This document shows, in pieces, positions 28,337 to 38,907 of a DNA stretch of 64,000 nt. Source of the stretch: Gemmobacter sp034519525. GTDB taxonomy: Bacteria > Pseudomonadota > Alphaproteobacteria > Rhodobacterales > Rhodobacteraceae. The position numbers and the translations under genes were made by a program. Location of the stretch: assembly GCA_034519525.1 (NCBI GenBank), contig JAXHOJ010000028.1, positions 1-64,000 on the forward strand, written 5' to 3'. Below the pieces are notes generated by a model. It was not told the DNA's origin. It made no database searches and saw only the letters and a list, made by a program, of their open reading frames with translations. How positions within the stretch are numbered: position 1 is the first letter of the stretch; every line of letters begins with the position of its first letter.

Positions 28337-29329
28337 TCAGCGCATCTCCTTGCGGGCGTTACGGATGTTCCAGATCATGATCGGCGTGACCATGATCATG
28401 ATGACCAGCGCCACAGCCGAGGCCCGGCCAGTGTCATTGCCCCGGAACATCCAGTCGAACATGAGATTGGCCAGAACCTGCGTGCCCCATTGGCCATTGG
28501 TCATGGCCAGCACGATATCGAACACCTTCAGCACGGTGATGGTGATCGTGGTCCAGACCACGGCGATGGTGCCCCAGATCTGCGGCACCTTGATGCGCGC
28601 AAAGATCTGCAGCGGCGAGGCACCATCCAGGATCGCGGCCTCGATGGTTTCTTCGGGGATGCCGCGCAGTGCGGCCGACAGGATCACCATGGCGAATCCG
28701 GTCTGGATCCAGACCAGCACGATCATCAGCAGGAAACTGTTGGCAGGTTCCACCGTCAGCCAGGTTTGCGCCTGCCCCCCCAGCGCCACCCAGAGGGCGT
28801 TCAGCACGCCCACCTCTGTCTGGCCGTCGCCGCGGTAATCATAGATGAACTTCCAGATCACCGCCGCGCCGATGAAGGAAATTGCCATGGGCATGAAGAT
28901 CATCGCCTTGGCAAAATTGCCCCAGCCGATGCGATCGGTCAGCGCTGCCGCGATCAGGCCAAAGAAGGTGGAAAGTGCAGGCACCACCAGCAGCCAGAGG
29001 ATGTTGTTCTGCAGGGATTCACGGAATTTCAGATCGTTCAGCAACCAGGTGTAATTGCCAAGCCCCACGAAATTATCGCCGGTGGCATCCATGAAGCTGA
29101 GCCAGATCGACACGAACAACGGATAGACCAGATAGGCCGCCAGCAGCAGCAGCGCGGGCATCAGGAACAGCCAGGGCCGGATCAGCGCGGCGCGGGCGAT
29201 GTTGCGCCCGGCGTCAGGTCCGCGCGGCGGATAGATGCTGTCCAGCACCACATTGGAAAAGAAGAAATATGCCACGCAACCAAACACACCGATGACGATG
29301 GTGGCCATGGCCATGAAAAGTTGTTCCAT
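28337..29329 (-). CDS. aglF: Alpha-glucoside ABC permease AglF
   Basis: The 330-residue permease has about seven membrane helices and the binding-protein-dependent EAA loop EAAILDGASPLQIFARIKVP. An N-terminal helix (MATIVIGVFGCVAYFFF) precedes the core LFLMPALLLLAAYLVYPLF. It ends one base before the aglG start. It forms the membrane channel with AglG. Confidence 0.93.
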   Translation of the reverse strand: MEQLFMAMATIVIGVFGCVAYFFFSNVVLDSIYPPRGPDAGRNIARAALIRPWLFLMPALLLLAAYLVYPLFVSIWLSFMDATGDNFVGLGNYTWLLNDLKFRESLQNNILWLLVVPALSTFFGLIAAALTDRIGWGNFAKAMIFMPMAISFIGAAVIWKFIYDYRGDGQTEVGVLNALWVALGGQAQTWLTVEPANSFLLMIVLVWIQTGFAMVILSAALRGIPEETIEAAILDGASPLQIFARIKVPQIWGTIAVVWTTITITVLKVFDIVLAMTNGQWGTQVLANLMFDWMFRGNDTGRASAVALVIMIMVTPIMIWNIRNARKEMR

Positions 29330-29364
29330 CAGTGCCCCTCCCCGGGTCTGACAAGATATGGGGG

Positions 29365-29390
29365 GGCCCGCCCGGCAGCGCGGACGGGCC
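29365..29390 (-). other. Stem-loop between aglE and aglF
   Basis: Arms GGCCCG and CGGGCC, with additional GC pairing inside, lie just after the aglE stop. Hairpins at this place often stabilise the binding-protein transcript relative to the permease part; this is inferred. Confidence 0.45.
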
Positions 29391-29399
29391 GGGCGATGA

Positions 29400-30755
29400 T
29401 TACTTCAGCGTGTCCCAGGTTTTCTGGATGTCGGCGGCAACGGCGGCCACATCCTTGCCACCCGAATAATCCACCATGCCGGTCCAGAAGGCACCGGCGC
29501 CGATGGCACCCGGCATCAGATCCGAGGCATCGAAACGAAAGGTGGTGGCGCTGGTCAGGATGTCGCCCATCTTGCGCAGCGTCGGATCGCCGTACACTTC
29601 GGGGTTGGCGCTTTTCAGCGGGGTCAGGAAGCCGGATTGCGCCATCCAGACCTCATGCGCGATGGGGGTCGTCAGGAAATCCATGAAGGCCTGCGCCACC
29701 GGGCTGTCCTGGGTGATCACAAACACCGTGCCCGCGCCCAGCACCGGCTGACCCAGATCCTTGCCTGCATAGGCCGGGAAATAGAAGAAATCCGCATCTT
29801 CGCCCACCACCGTGCCTTCGGGGAAGAACGACGGGATGAACGAAGCCTGCCGGTGCATGTAGCAGGTCGGCGGCGAGGCAAAGAGCCCCTTGGGCGCATC
29901 GCGGAAATCGGTGGAGGCAACGCCGCCTGCCCCGCCCGCCACCCAGGCATCATTGCGGGCAAAGGCGCCATATTCCTCGATCGCAGCCACGACCTTCGGA
30001 TCATCGAAAGCCAGTTCGTTCGACACCCATTTGTCGTAATCTTCGGGCGTGTTCACCCGCAGCATCATGTCTTCGACCCAGTCGGTGGCAGGCCAGCCGG
30101 TGGCACCCCCCGACCCCAGCCCGATGCACCAGGGCGTGCCGCCATCGGCCACGATCTGATCCGACAGCGCCTTCAGGTCTTCCATGGATTCGGGGATGTC
30201 ATAGCCCGCATCCTCGAAATTCTCGGGCACATACCAGACCAGCGATTTCACATCGACCTTGTAGAACAGGCCGTACAGCGCCTTGGTGCCATCGGCGCCC
30301 GCATAGGTGGACAGGTTCACCCAGCTGTCACCGGCGGCATAATCATTCTTCAGGAACTCGCCAATTTCCGGTTTCAGCACGGTCAGCTTGCCGCGTTTGG
30401 CCAGATCGGCGGCAAGGCCCGGCTGCGGGATCACCGCGATACCGGGGGGCGAGCCTGCCTCGACATCAATCATCACGCGCTGTTCAAACCCGTCACCGCC
30501 GGAATATTCGACATCGGCGCCGGTGGCGGCCTCGAAATAGGCGATGACGCTTTCGAACAGCGCCTTGTCCACCCCGCCCCAGGGCCCGTCGATCTTGAGC
30601 GACTGGCCTTTCAGATCATGCGCGGCCTTGAACGCATCGTAAGAGGCCCAGTTGAATTTCGCATCCTCGCCAGGTGCGAATTTCAGATCCTGCGCACCGG
30701 CCTGCCCTGCCACAAGTGCCAGCACAGCCGCGCCGGCAAACAGATTTCTTGTCAT
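29400..30755 (-). CDS. aglE: Alpha-glucoside ABC substrate-binding protein AglE
   Basis: The 451-residue extracytoplasmic protein has a signal peptide (LFAGAAVLALVAGQAGA) and a type 1 solute-binding fold. Visible segments are VEYSGGDGFEQRVMIDVEAG, TPWCIGLGSGGATGWPATDW and YYFPA-type FFYFPAYAGKD. GGGAGGAGCG precedes the ATG at 30755; an in-frame start at 30827 is less likely. It is the first gene of the operon, opposite aglR. Confidence 0.93.
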   Translation of the reverse strand: MTRNLFAGAAVLALVAGQAGAQDLKFAPGEDAKFNWASYDAFKAAHDLKGQSLKIDGPWGGVDKALFESVIAYFEAATGADVEYSGGDGFEQRVMIDVEAGSPPGIAVIPQPGLAADLAKRGKLTVLKPEIGEFLKNDYAAGDSWVNLSTYAGADGTKALYGLFYKVDVKSLVWYVPENFEDAGYDIPESMEDLKALSDQIVADGGTPWCIGLGSGGATGWPATDWVEDMMLRVNTPEDYDKWVSNELAFDDPKVVAAIEEYGAFARNDAWVAGGAGGVASTDFRDAPKGLFASPPTCYMHRQASFIPSFFPEGTVVGEDADFFYFPAYAGKDLGQPVLGAGTVFVITQDSPVAQAFMDFLTTPIAHEVWMAQSGFLTPLKSANPEVYGDPTLRKMGDILTSATTFRFDASDLMPGAIGAGAFWTGMVDYSGGKDVAAVAADIQKTWDTLK

Positions 30756-30818
30756 ATCGCTCCTCCCGTAAGCTACCCTGCGGCGAAGGACCGATGGTTT
30801 CCGCAAGGATGCGGGAAT

Positions 30819-30831
30819 CGGTTTCAAACCG
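30819..30831. promoter_or_regulatory. LacI-type operator candidate near aglE
   Basis: The palindrome CGGTTTCAAACCG, followed by CTTTGG, lies about 65 bases before aglE. It shares AAAC(C)GCTTTGG with the site before aglR. AglR is the likely binder. Confidence 0.55.
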
Positions 30832-30995
30832 CTTTGGATGCCTCAACTAAGCGGGACGGGCCGTTTGTGTCAACCAAACTCTGCCATGCAGAGGGGCCAA
30901 ATGCTTGTAATGCAAGCGCAGAAACCGGCATGTCGCCGCGCAGCGGGGTGTATATGTCTTTGACCTTGCGGTGTGATGTCGTTAGTGTCGGGCCG

Positions 30996-31013
30996 AATTT
31001 GAAACGCTTTGGC
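30996..31013. promoter_or_regulatory. LacI-type operator candidate directly before aglR
   Basis: AATTTGAAACGCTTTGGC contains the AAACGCTTT core common in LacI-family operators. It ends six bases before the aglR ATG, suggesting self-repression. The rest of the 264-base divergent region shows a weak repeat GCTTG-N5-CAAGC at 30903-30917. Confidence 0.6.
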
Positions 31014-31019
31014 TGCAAA

Positions 31020-32045
31020 ATGAACCTCAAGGAGCTTGCCCGCAAACTCGATCTCTCCCCCACGACCGTCAGCCGCGCGCTGAACGGCTACCCCGAGGTC
31101 AATGAGGCGACGCGGGAACGTGTGGCGGCGGCAGCGCGGCGCTACAACTATCAGCCCAATACCCGCGCCATCCGGCTGGCCACCGGCCGGGCCATGGCGG
31201 TGGGCCATGTGATCCCGCTGACCACGCGGCATGAAATCGTGAACCCGGTGTTCGCCGATTTCATCGCAGGCGCGGGCGAGACCTATTCGCGCAACGGCTA
31301 TGACATGCTGCTGTCGGTGGTGCCGGATGACAATGAGGAACGCGCCTACCGCGAGTTGAAATCGCGGGGCACGGTGGATGGCGTGATCGTCCATGCCCCC
31401 CGGATGGATGATCCGCGCATCCCGCTGCTGACAGAGATGCGGGTGCCCTTTGTCGTGCATGGCCGGGCCACCGGCGCCGCCCTGCCCTACAGCTGGGTCG
31501 ATGTGAACAACCGGCGTGCCTTCAAACGGGCAACCGAATTCCTGATTGATCTGGGGCACCGCCGCATCGGGCTGGTGAACGGGCTGGAATTCATGGATTT
31601 CGCGATCCGCCGCCGCAGCGGGTATGAAGATGCGCTGGGGGCGGCCGACATTGCCGTGGACCCGTCGATCCTCGCCAGTGACGAGATGACGGAAACCGCA
31701 GGCTTCCGCGCCATGCAGACCATGCTGGCCCTGCCCGTGCCGCCTTCGGCCATTGTCGTCTCTTCCATGCTGATGGCGCTTGGCGTGCGCCGGGCCATCG
31801 AACAGAACGGGCTGAAACTGGGTCGTGATATTTCCGTCATCACCCATGATGACGAGCTGAGCTATCTGCGCAACGGCGACGATGTGCCGATCTTTACCGC
31901 CACACGGTCTTCGGTGCGCGAAGCTGGGCGGCAGGCGGCGGATATGTTGCTTTCCATCATCTCCGGCAAGGCGGCCGGACCGATCGAACGGCTGCTGGAA
32001 GCAGAGCTGATCATCGGCCAGTCGACCGGCCCATTCAAAGGCTGA
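31020..32045 (+). CDS. aglR: LacI family repressor AglR
   Basis: The 341-residue regulator begins with a LacI HTH (LKELARKLDLSPTTVSRALN) and hinge (YNYQPNTRAIRLATGRAM), followed by a periplasmic-binding-like sugar domain (VDGVIVHAPR, DLGHRRIGLVNG). It stands divergent to aglEFGAK and upstream of the beta-glucosidase and glucokinase genes, so it probably represses both arms until a glucoside appears. Confidence 0.93.
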   Translation: MNLKELARKLDLSPTTVSRALNGYPEVNEATRERVAAAARRYNYQPNTRAIRLATGRAMAVGHVIPLTTRHEIVNPVFADFIAGAGETYSRNGYDMLLSVVPDDNEERAYRELKSRGTVDGVIVHAPRMDDPRIPLLTEMRVPFVVHGRATGAALPYSWVDVNNRRAFKRATEFLIDLGHRRIGLVNGLEFMDFAIRRRSGYEDALGAADIAVDPSILASDEMTETAGFRAMQTMLALPVPPSAIVVSSMLMALGVRRAIEQNGLKLGRDISVITHDDELSYLRNGDDVPIFTATRSSVREAGRQAADMLLSIISGKAAGPIERLLEAELIIGQSTGPFKG

Positions 32046-32048
32046 CCC

Positions 32049-33365
32049 ATGATCCCGCCCCGCGCCACCTTTCCCGAAGGCTTTGTCTTCGGTGCCGCCA
32101 CGGCGGCCTATCAGATCGAAGGCGCCCGTTTCGGCGGCGCCGGTCCGTCGCATTGGGATACCTTCGCCGCCACCCCCGGCAATGTCGTGCGGGCCGAGGA
32201 TGGCAGCACCGCCTGCGATCATTACCACCGCTGGGCGGAGGATCTGGATCTGGTCAAGGCGGCGGGCTTTGATGCCTACCGCTTTTCCACCAGCTGGGCG
32301 CGGGTGATGCCCGATGGCCGGACGGTGAACCCTGCGGGCCTCGATTTCTATGACCGTCTGGTGGATGGCATGGGCGAACGCGGGCTGCGCCCCTTTCTCA
32401 CGCTCTATCACTGGGATCTGCCGGCCGCGCTGGCCGATCTGGGCGGCTGGCGCAACCGCGACACCTGCGCCCGCTTTGCCGATTTCGCGGAAACCGTGCT
32501 GCAGCGCATCGGTGACCGGGTGGAAACCGTGGCCACCATAAACGAGCCCTGGTGCGTGGCCTGGCTGTCGCATTTCCTCGGCGCCCATGCCCCCGGAATG
32601 CGCGACATCCGCGCCGCCGCCCGCGCCATGCATCACATCCTGCTGGCCCATGGTCTGGCGATGGAACGGATGCGCCGCATGGGGCAGAAGAACCTGGGGA
32701 TCGTGCTGAACTTCGACCATGCCACCCCCGCCAGCGACAGCCCGGCAGACCTTGCCGCCGCCGCCCGGCAGGATGCCATCTTCAACCGCTGGTTCATCGA
32801 AGCGATCACGACCCAAAGCTACCCCCCCGAGGCGCTGGAAGGGCTGGCGCCGCATCTGCCCGCAGGCTGGCAGGATGACATGCCGCTGATCGGGCAGCCG
32901 ATCGACTGGCTGGGGGTGAATTACTACACCCGCCACATTCATGCCGCAGCCCCCGGCACCCCCTGGCCCGCCACGCGCGAAATGCCGGGGCCGCTGCCGA
33001 AGACCCAGATGGGATGGGAGATCTATCCCGAAGGCCTGCAAGGGTTTCTGACCCGGCTGTCGCGCGATCATGTCGGGGATCTGCCGATCTATGTCACCGA
33101 AAACGGCATGGCCAATGCCGATCTGCCAGATCTGCCGGACGCCGCCCGCACCAGCTTTATCGCCGGGCATTTCGGCGCGGCGCAGGCGGCGATTGCGGCG
33201 GGCTGCAACCTGAAAGGCTTCTTCTACTGGTCTTTGCTGGATAACTACGAATGGGCCGAAGGCTATGAAAAGCGCTTCGGTCTGGTGCATGTGGATTTCG
33301 ACAGCTTGGCAAGAACCCCGAAAGCATCCTATCACGCGCTGGCCCGTGCGCTGGCGCGGAACTGA
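32049..33365 (+). CDS. GH1 beta-glucosidase
   Basis: The 438-residue enzyme is a family 1 glycoside hydrolase. The acid/base Glu166 is in TINEPWCV and the nucleophile Glu351 in IYVTENGMA. FPEGFVFGAATAAYQIEGA opens the barrel. It starts three bases after the aglR stop, so the two are cotranscribed. No signal peptide is seen; it releases glucose inside the cell for the next gene product. Confidence 0.95.
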   Translation: MIPPRATFPEGFVFGAATAAYQIEGARFGGAGPSHWDTFAATPGNVVRAEDGSTACDHYHRWAEDLDLVKAAGFDAYRFSTSWARVMPDGRTVNPAGLDFYDRLVDGMGERGLRPFLTLYHWDLPAALADLGGWRNRDTCARFADFAETVLQRIGDRVETVATINEPWCVAWLSHFLGAHAPGMRDIRAAARAMHHILLAHGLAMERMRRMGQKNLGIVLNFDHATPASDSPADLAAAARQDAIFNRWFIEAITTQSYPPEALEGLAPHLPAGWQDDMPLIGQPIDWLGVNYYTRHIHAAAPGTPWPATREMPGPLPKTQMGWEIYPEGLQGFLTRLSRDHVGDLPIYVTENGMANADLPDLPDAARTSFIAGHFGAAQAAIAAGCNLKGFFYWSLLDNYEWAEGYEKRFGLVHVDFDSLARTPKASYHALARALARN

Positions 33366-33411
33366 AACTGGTTGCTCTGGCCCGGCACCGCTCAACCATC
33401 TGGAGACTTCC

Positions 33412-34522
33412 ATGAGTGACGCCCCCCTCTCGCTGGTTGCCGATATCGGCGGCACCAATACCCGCGTGGCCCTGGCCGACGGGCGGGCCATCCGCGAGGC
33501 TTCGGTGCGGCGCTATCGCAATGCCGGGTTCGAACGGCATTGACGAGGTTCTGGCGCGCTATATGGCAGAGGAAGCGGTGGGTCCGGTGGCCGGTGCCTG
33601 TGTGGCCGCGGCCGGGCCGTTGCGCCATGGCGCCATCGTGATGACCAACCTGCGCGACAGTGACGATCTGCCCTGGGTGATCGACGCGGCGCGCGTATCG
33701 CGGGCCACGGGGGCGCCGCAGGTGGCGATCCTGAATGATCTGCAGGCGCAGGGGCAGGCATTGGGGCATATCGCGGCGGCCAATCTGCGCCGGGTGATCG
33801 ACGGCCCGGTGGAAGAGGGCGGCTCCATGCTGGTGGTGGGGCTGGGCACCGGCGTCAATGCAGCGCCGGTGCATGATACCCCCTGGGGTCGTGTGGTGCC
33901 CCCTTCGGAATGTGGCATCATGTCAATCTGCCCGCCGCAAAGCGACGAGGATCTGCGGCTGGTGCGGTTTCTGGAAACCCTGCTGGCCTCGCGGGGGCAA
34001 GTGGCCCATGCCGGCGTGGAAGAGGCATTGTCCGGCCGGGGTCTGGCCAATCTGCACGCTTTTGCCGCCAGCGAAGCCGGTGAAGCCAGCACCGCCGCCT
34101 CGGCCGAGGTTCTGGAGGCGCTGGCAGCAGGCGCCCCGGTGGCGGGTCATGCCGCCCGGCTTTACACCCGCATCCTGGGGCAGACGCTGGCCGATCTGGC
34201 GCTGATCCACCTGCCCTATGGCGGCATCTATCTGATCGGTGGCATGTCACTGGCGATGGAGCCACATTTCCGCAGCTATGGCCTGACGGAAACCTTCCGC
34301 CGCCCACGCCGGGTGGCGCTGATGCAGACCGAATTCGCGGTAACCGTTGTGGCCGATGATTACGCCGCCCTGACCGGCTGTGCCGTCTATCTGGCGAATG
34401 GCGGGCCCAAATCTCTTAATAGGGAACCTGATGAAAGAGATACCACAACACCCGGCTTGAAAGAGAGCGCGCCCGCTGTGCAGCGGGCCTTGCCTTCGGC
34501 GAGGATATTTTTGCCAAGATGA
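33412..34522 (+). CDS. glk: Glucokinase, one frameshift
   Basis: The N-terminus LSLVADIGGTNTRVALADG is the ATP-binding motif of bacterial glucokinases. The frame breaks at about 33535 after RRYRNAGF and resumes as GIDEVLARYMAEE. Further motifs are ACVAAAGPL, VAILNDLQAQG, VVGLGTGVNAAPV and GIYLIGGMSLAM. The final frame stops only inside the dispersed repeat at 34520-34522, so the natural end may be earlier. It phosphorylates glucose freed by AglA and the GH1 enzyme. Confidence 0.88.
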
Positions 34523-34524
34523 AA
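34501..34524 (+). repeat. Dispersed intergenic motif, full copy
   Basis: GAGGATATTTTTGCCAAGAT then GAAA, preceded by a small GCCCGCTGTGCAGCGGGC hairpin. It sits between convergent glk and the CoxM-like gene, and its TGA ends the glk frame. Confidence 0.75.
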
Positions 34525-35316
34525 TCAGGCCGCGGCCAGCACCGCGCGTTTGGTCAGCACCTTGCACAGATGGGCGCGATAGGCGCCGGTGCCGTGCAGA
34601 TCGCTGATCATGTTGTCGCCCGACAGGGCCAGCCCCTCCAGCGCCGAAGGCGCAAAGCTGGCGGTCAGCGCGGCCTCTGCCTCGGCCCAGCGGAACACGC
34701 CTTCGTTTGAAGCGCCGGTGATCGCCACCCGCACCCCGCCCGCATATCGCGCCACAAACACCGCCGACCAGGGCAAAGCGCGAGGCGGGCTGTTCAAACT
34801 TCACATAGGCCGCCTTCTGCGGGATCGGGAAGCGGACCTCGGTGATGATCTCGCCCTCGTCCAGCGCGGTGGTGAACATGCCCTGAAAGTAATCATCCGC
34901 CGCGATGCTGCGCCGGTTGGTGACGATGGTGGCGAAAGAGGCCAGCGCCGCCGCCGGATAGCAGGCCGACGGGTCGTTATTGGCCAGGCTGCCGCCGATG
35001 GTGCCACGCGGTTGCGCACCGCCGGATCACCGATGCCGCCCGCCAGTTTCGCCAGCGCCGGATAGATGCCCGCCGCCTGCTGCGCCACCACGCCATGCGG
35101 CGTGGCCGCCCCGATATGCACGCCACCATCGCCGCGGCAGACGCCCTTCAGCTCGGGGATGCCGGTCAGGCTGACCAGCATCTCCGGCGCGGCCAGCCGC
35201 TGCTTCATCGTGGGGATCAGCGTCTGCCCGCCCGACAGCGGCTGCGCGCCCTCGGACGCCAGCGCCGCCACGGCATCGGCAAGGGAAGATGGCCGGACGA
35301 ATTCGAAATTATGCAT
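34525..35316 (-). CDS. CoxM-like FAD-binding subunit of a molybdenum hydroxylase, frameshifted
   Basis: The gene reads as one medium subunit when two frame changes are repaired. The start is NFEFVRPSSLADAVAALA, then PLSGGQTLIPTMKQRL (FAD motif). After about 35009 the frame changes to TIGGSLANNDPSACYPAAAL, the second FAD motif, and TTALDEGEIITEVRFP. After about 34766 it changes to GVRVAITGASNEGVFRW and ends KVLTKRAVLAAA. AAGGAGG precedes the ATG. It passes electrons from the small subunit to an acceptor through FAD. Confidence 0.85.
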
Positions 35317-35326
35317 CACATCCTCC

Positions 35327-37738
35327 TTACGCGTTCAGCGCCTGCCACACCCGGGCGGGTGACAGCGGCATGTCGATATGGGCAATATCTGTGGCCGCCC
35401 CGCACGGTGCAGCGCGTCGATCACCGCATTGACCACGGCAGGGGGCGAGCCGATGGCGCCCGCCTCGCCGCAGCCCTTCACGCCCAGCGGGTTGTGGGTG
35501 CAGGGCGTGCAGCAGGAATGATCGACCGTGAACATCGGCAGATCATCGGCGCGCGGCATGGCGTAATCCATGTAGCGACGCTGACAGCAGCTGGCCCGTT
35601 GTCGTCATAGGCGCAGTTTTCCATCAGCGCCTGCCCGATCCCCTGGCCAAGGCCGCCATGCACCTGCCCCGTCGACGATCATCGGGTTGATGATATTGCC
35701 GAAATCATCCGCCGCGCTGAAGGCCAGAATCTCCACCTTGCCGGTTTCGGGGTCCACCTCCACCTCGCAGGCATAGGCGCCCGCGGGATAGGTGAAGTTC
35801 GACGGATCGTAGAAGGCCGTTTCCTCCAGCCCCGGTTCCAGGCTTTCCAGCGGGTAGTTGTGCGGCACATAGGCCGCCAGCGTCACCCCGGCCCAGTCCA
35901 CCGATTTGTCGGTGCCCGCCACGGTGAACTTGCCGTCCTTCAGCTCGATGTCGGTATCAGCGGCTTCCAGCAGATGCGCCGCGATCTTCTTGGCCTTGTT
36001 GATGATCTTGTTGGCCGCCTTGACCATGGCAGACCCGCCGACCGCAAGGCTGCGCGACCCATAGGTGCCCATGCCCATCGGCGTGTTCGAGGTATCGCCA
36101 TGCACGATCTCGATCTGGCCCGCATCAATTCCGATCATGTCAGAAACCACCTGGGCAAAGCTGGTCTCATGCCCCTGCCCGTGGCTGTGGCTGCCGGTGA
36201 AGACCGTGATCGAGCCGGTGGCATTCACCCGCACCGTGGCGCTTTCATACAGCCCCGCCCGCGCGCCCAGCTGCCCCACCAGGTTCGACGGCGCGATGCC
36301 GCAGGCCTCGATGTAGCTGGGCAATGCCGAAGCCGCGCCATTTGCCGCGCGCCGCACTTTCCGCCGCCCGCGCCGCGAAGCCTGCGTGATCCGAGATCTC
36401 GATCAGCTTGTCCATCGTGGCCTGATAATTGCCGGTATCGTAAACCACGGCCACCGGCGTCTGATACGGGAACTGATCGGGGGTGATGAAGTTCTGCCGC
36501 CGCAGCGCCACCGGATCCACGCCCAGCTCGCGCGCCGCCTTGTCGATCAGCCGTTCCAGCTGGAACGTCGCCTCGGGCCGCCCCGCGCCGCGATAGGCAT
36601 CCACCGGCACGGTATTGGTGAACACCGCCTTCACGTTCACATAGATCAGCGGCGTCTTGTAGTTGCCCGCCATCAGCGTGCCATGCAGCCAGGTCGGGAT
36701 CGACGGCGCGAAGGTGGACAGATAGGCCCCCATATTGGCATAGGTTTCGGTGCGGATCGCGATGAAGTTGTTCTCCGCATCCAGCGCCAGTTCGATCTTG
36801 GTCACATGGTCGCGGCCATGCGCATCGGAAATGAACGCCTCCGACCGGCTGGAGGTCCATTTCACCGGGCAGCCAAGCTGTTTGGCGGCAAAGGTGACAA
36901 AGGCCTCTTCGGCGTAGTGATAGATCTTCGATCCGAAACCGCCGCCCACATCGGGCGCCACCACGCGCAGCTTGTTTTCCGGGATGCCCAGCACGAAGGC
37001 GCCCATCAGCAGGCGGATGACATGCGGGTTCTGGCTGGTGGTATACAGCGTGGAATTGCCGGAATGGCCTTCGTAATCGCCCACCGCCACGCGCGGCTCC
37101 ATCGGGTTGGCGACCAGCCGGTTGTTCACCAGTTCCAGCGTGGTGACATGGGCGGCCTTGCCGAACGCCTCGTCCACGGCGGCCTTGTTGTCTTCGACAA
37201 AGCCCCAGTCATAGCAAAGGTTTGACGTCAGATCGTCATGCACCTTGGGCGCGCCCTCGGCCGGCCGCCTGTTTCATGTTCGACGACCGGCGGGCAGTTC
37301 GGTGATGTCGATCTCGACCGCCTCTGCGGCGTCGCGCGCCTGATCCAGGCTTTCGGCCACCACCACGGCGATCGGATCGCCGACATGGCGCACCTTGCCA
37401 TCCGCCAGCACCGGGTGCTTGGGTTCCAGCATGGGTTTGCCGTGCTTGTCCGTCACCTGCCAGCCACAGGGGATGCCACCCACGCCCGCAAAATCGCTGG
37501 CCGTGAAAATGCGCAAGACGCCGGGCATCGCCGCGGCCGCCGCGCTGTCGATGCTGTTGATCCGGCCATGCGCCACATCAGACCGGATGAACCAGGCATA
37601 GGCCTGACCACGGATGTTGATATCGTCAGTGTAACGGCCCTTGCCGGTCAGAAACCGCACATCCTCGCGCCGCTTGGTGCTGGCGCCGATGCCACCGCCG
37701 TTCGGCCCGCCACTTTTCGGTCCATCGTCTTTCGGCAT
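35327..37738 (-). CDS. CoxL-like molybdopterin large subunit (form II), frameshifted
   Basis: About 800 codons, spread over at least six frame changes (near 37280, 37262, 36320, 35672, 35590 and 35403), encode a xanthine dehydrogenase family large subunit. Key pieces are REDVRFLTGKGRYTDDI, VVAPDVGGGFGSKIYHY, VDAYRGAGRPEATFQLERL, GSHSHGQGHETSFAQV and GVKGCGEAGAIGSPPAVVNA (active-site Glu). The loop AYRGAGR is that of form II proteins; bona fide CO dehydrogenases have AYXCSFR. The true substrate is therefore unknown. It is followed eight bases later by the CoxM-like gene. Confidence 0.88.
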
Positions 37739-37794
37739 GTCTTCCTCCCTTGATGCGTTGCGCGAAGAATGCGCCGCAAATCATTGAAAACAAA

Positions 37795-38281
<487 letters not shown>

Positions 38282-38321
38282 TCTCTCCTCCCTGGCTTAT
38301 GCCTTGGTCGTAGGCGCGGGC

Positions 38322-38841
38322 TCAGCTGAGCAGCCGCTTGATCCAGCCCTTCTTCTGTTCGGTTGCGGGCTCTGCCTCCGGGGCCTCCTCTGCCACGGCT
38401 GCGGGGCCTTCGACCGCCTGCTGAAACCTTTCGAAAAATTCATCCGCCATCTTCTTGGCGAAACCGTCGATGATGCGGCTGCCCAGCTGGGCAAGCTTGC
38501 CGCCCACGCTGGCCTCCACCTCATAGCTCAGCCTTGTGCCATCCGGGATCGGTTCGAACCGCACCTTGGCGCCGCCCTTGGCAAAGCCCGCAGGTCCGCC
38601 CTTGCCCTCGCCCGAGATCGTCAGGCTTTCGCCCGGCACAATGTCAGAAAGCTGGACCAACCCGGTGAAGGTGGCCGAGACCGGGCCGACCTTCTGCTTC
38701 ACCACCGCCTCGTAGCCCTCGGCGACCGAACCGGTCAGGCTTTGGCAACCGGGGATACATTCCTTCAGCACCTCGGGGTTCAGGATCGCGTCCCAGACCG
38801 TCTTCGGGCCGGCCTTGATCTCGCGAGTCGACGAGCAGCAT
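38322..38841 (-). CDS. CoxG family (SRPBCC) protein, frameshift near the start
   Basis: From about 38825 the frame reads EIKAGPKTVWDAILNPEVLK, ECIPGCQSLTG and VSATFTGLVQLSDIVPGES, the CoxG pattern, ending in an acidic tail and KKGWIKRLL. The first codons (MLLVDSR) are in another frame. CoxG-type proteins help assemble or anchor CO dehydrogenase-like enzymes at the membrane; some bind lipids such as menaquinone. It precedes coxS by 40 bases. Confidence 0.85.
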
Positions 38842-38907
38842 GGAAAACCCCCCTCTTGATCGGCAGCAGCCCGGGGCCGCTTGGGGGCCTCGGTCTATAC
38901 GCCTAAG

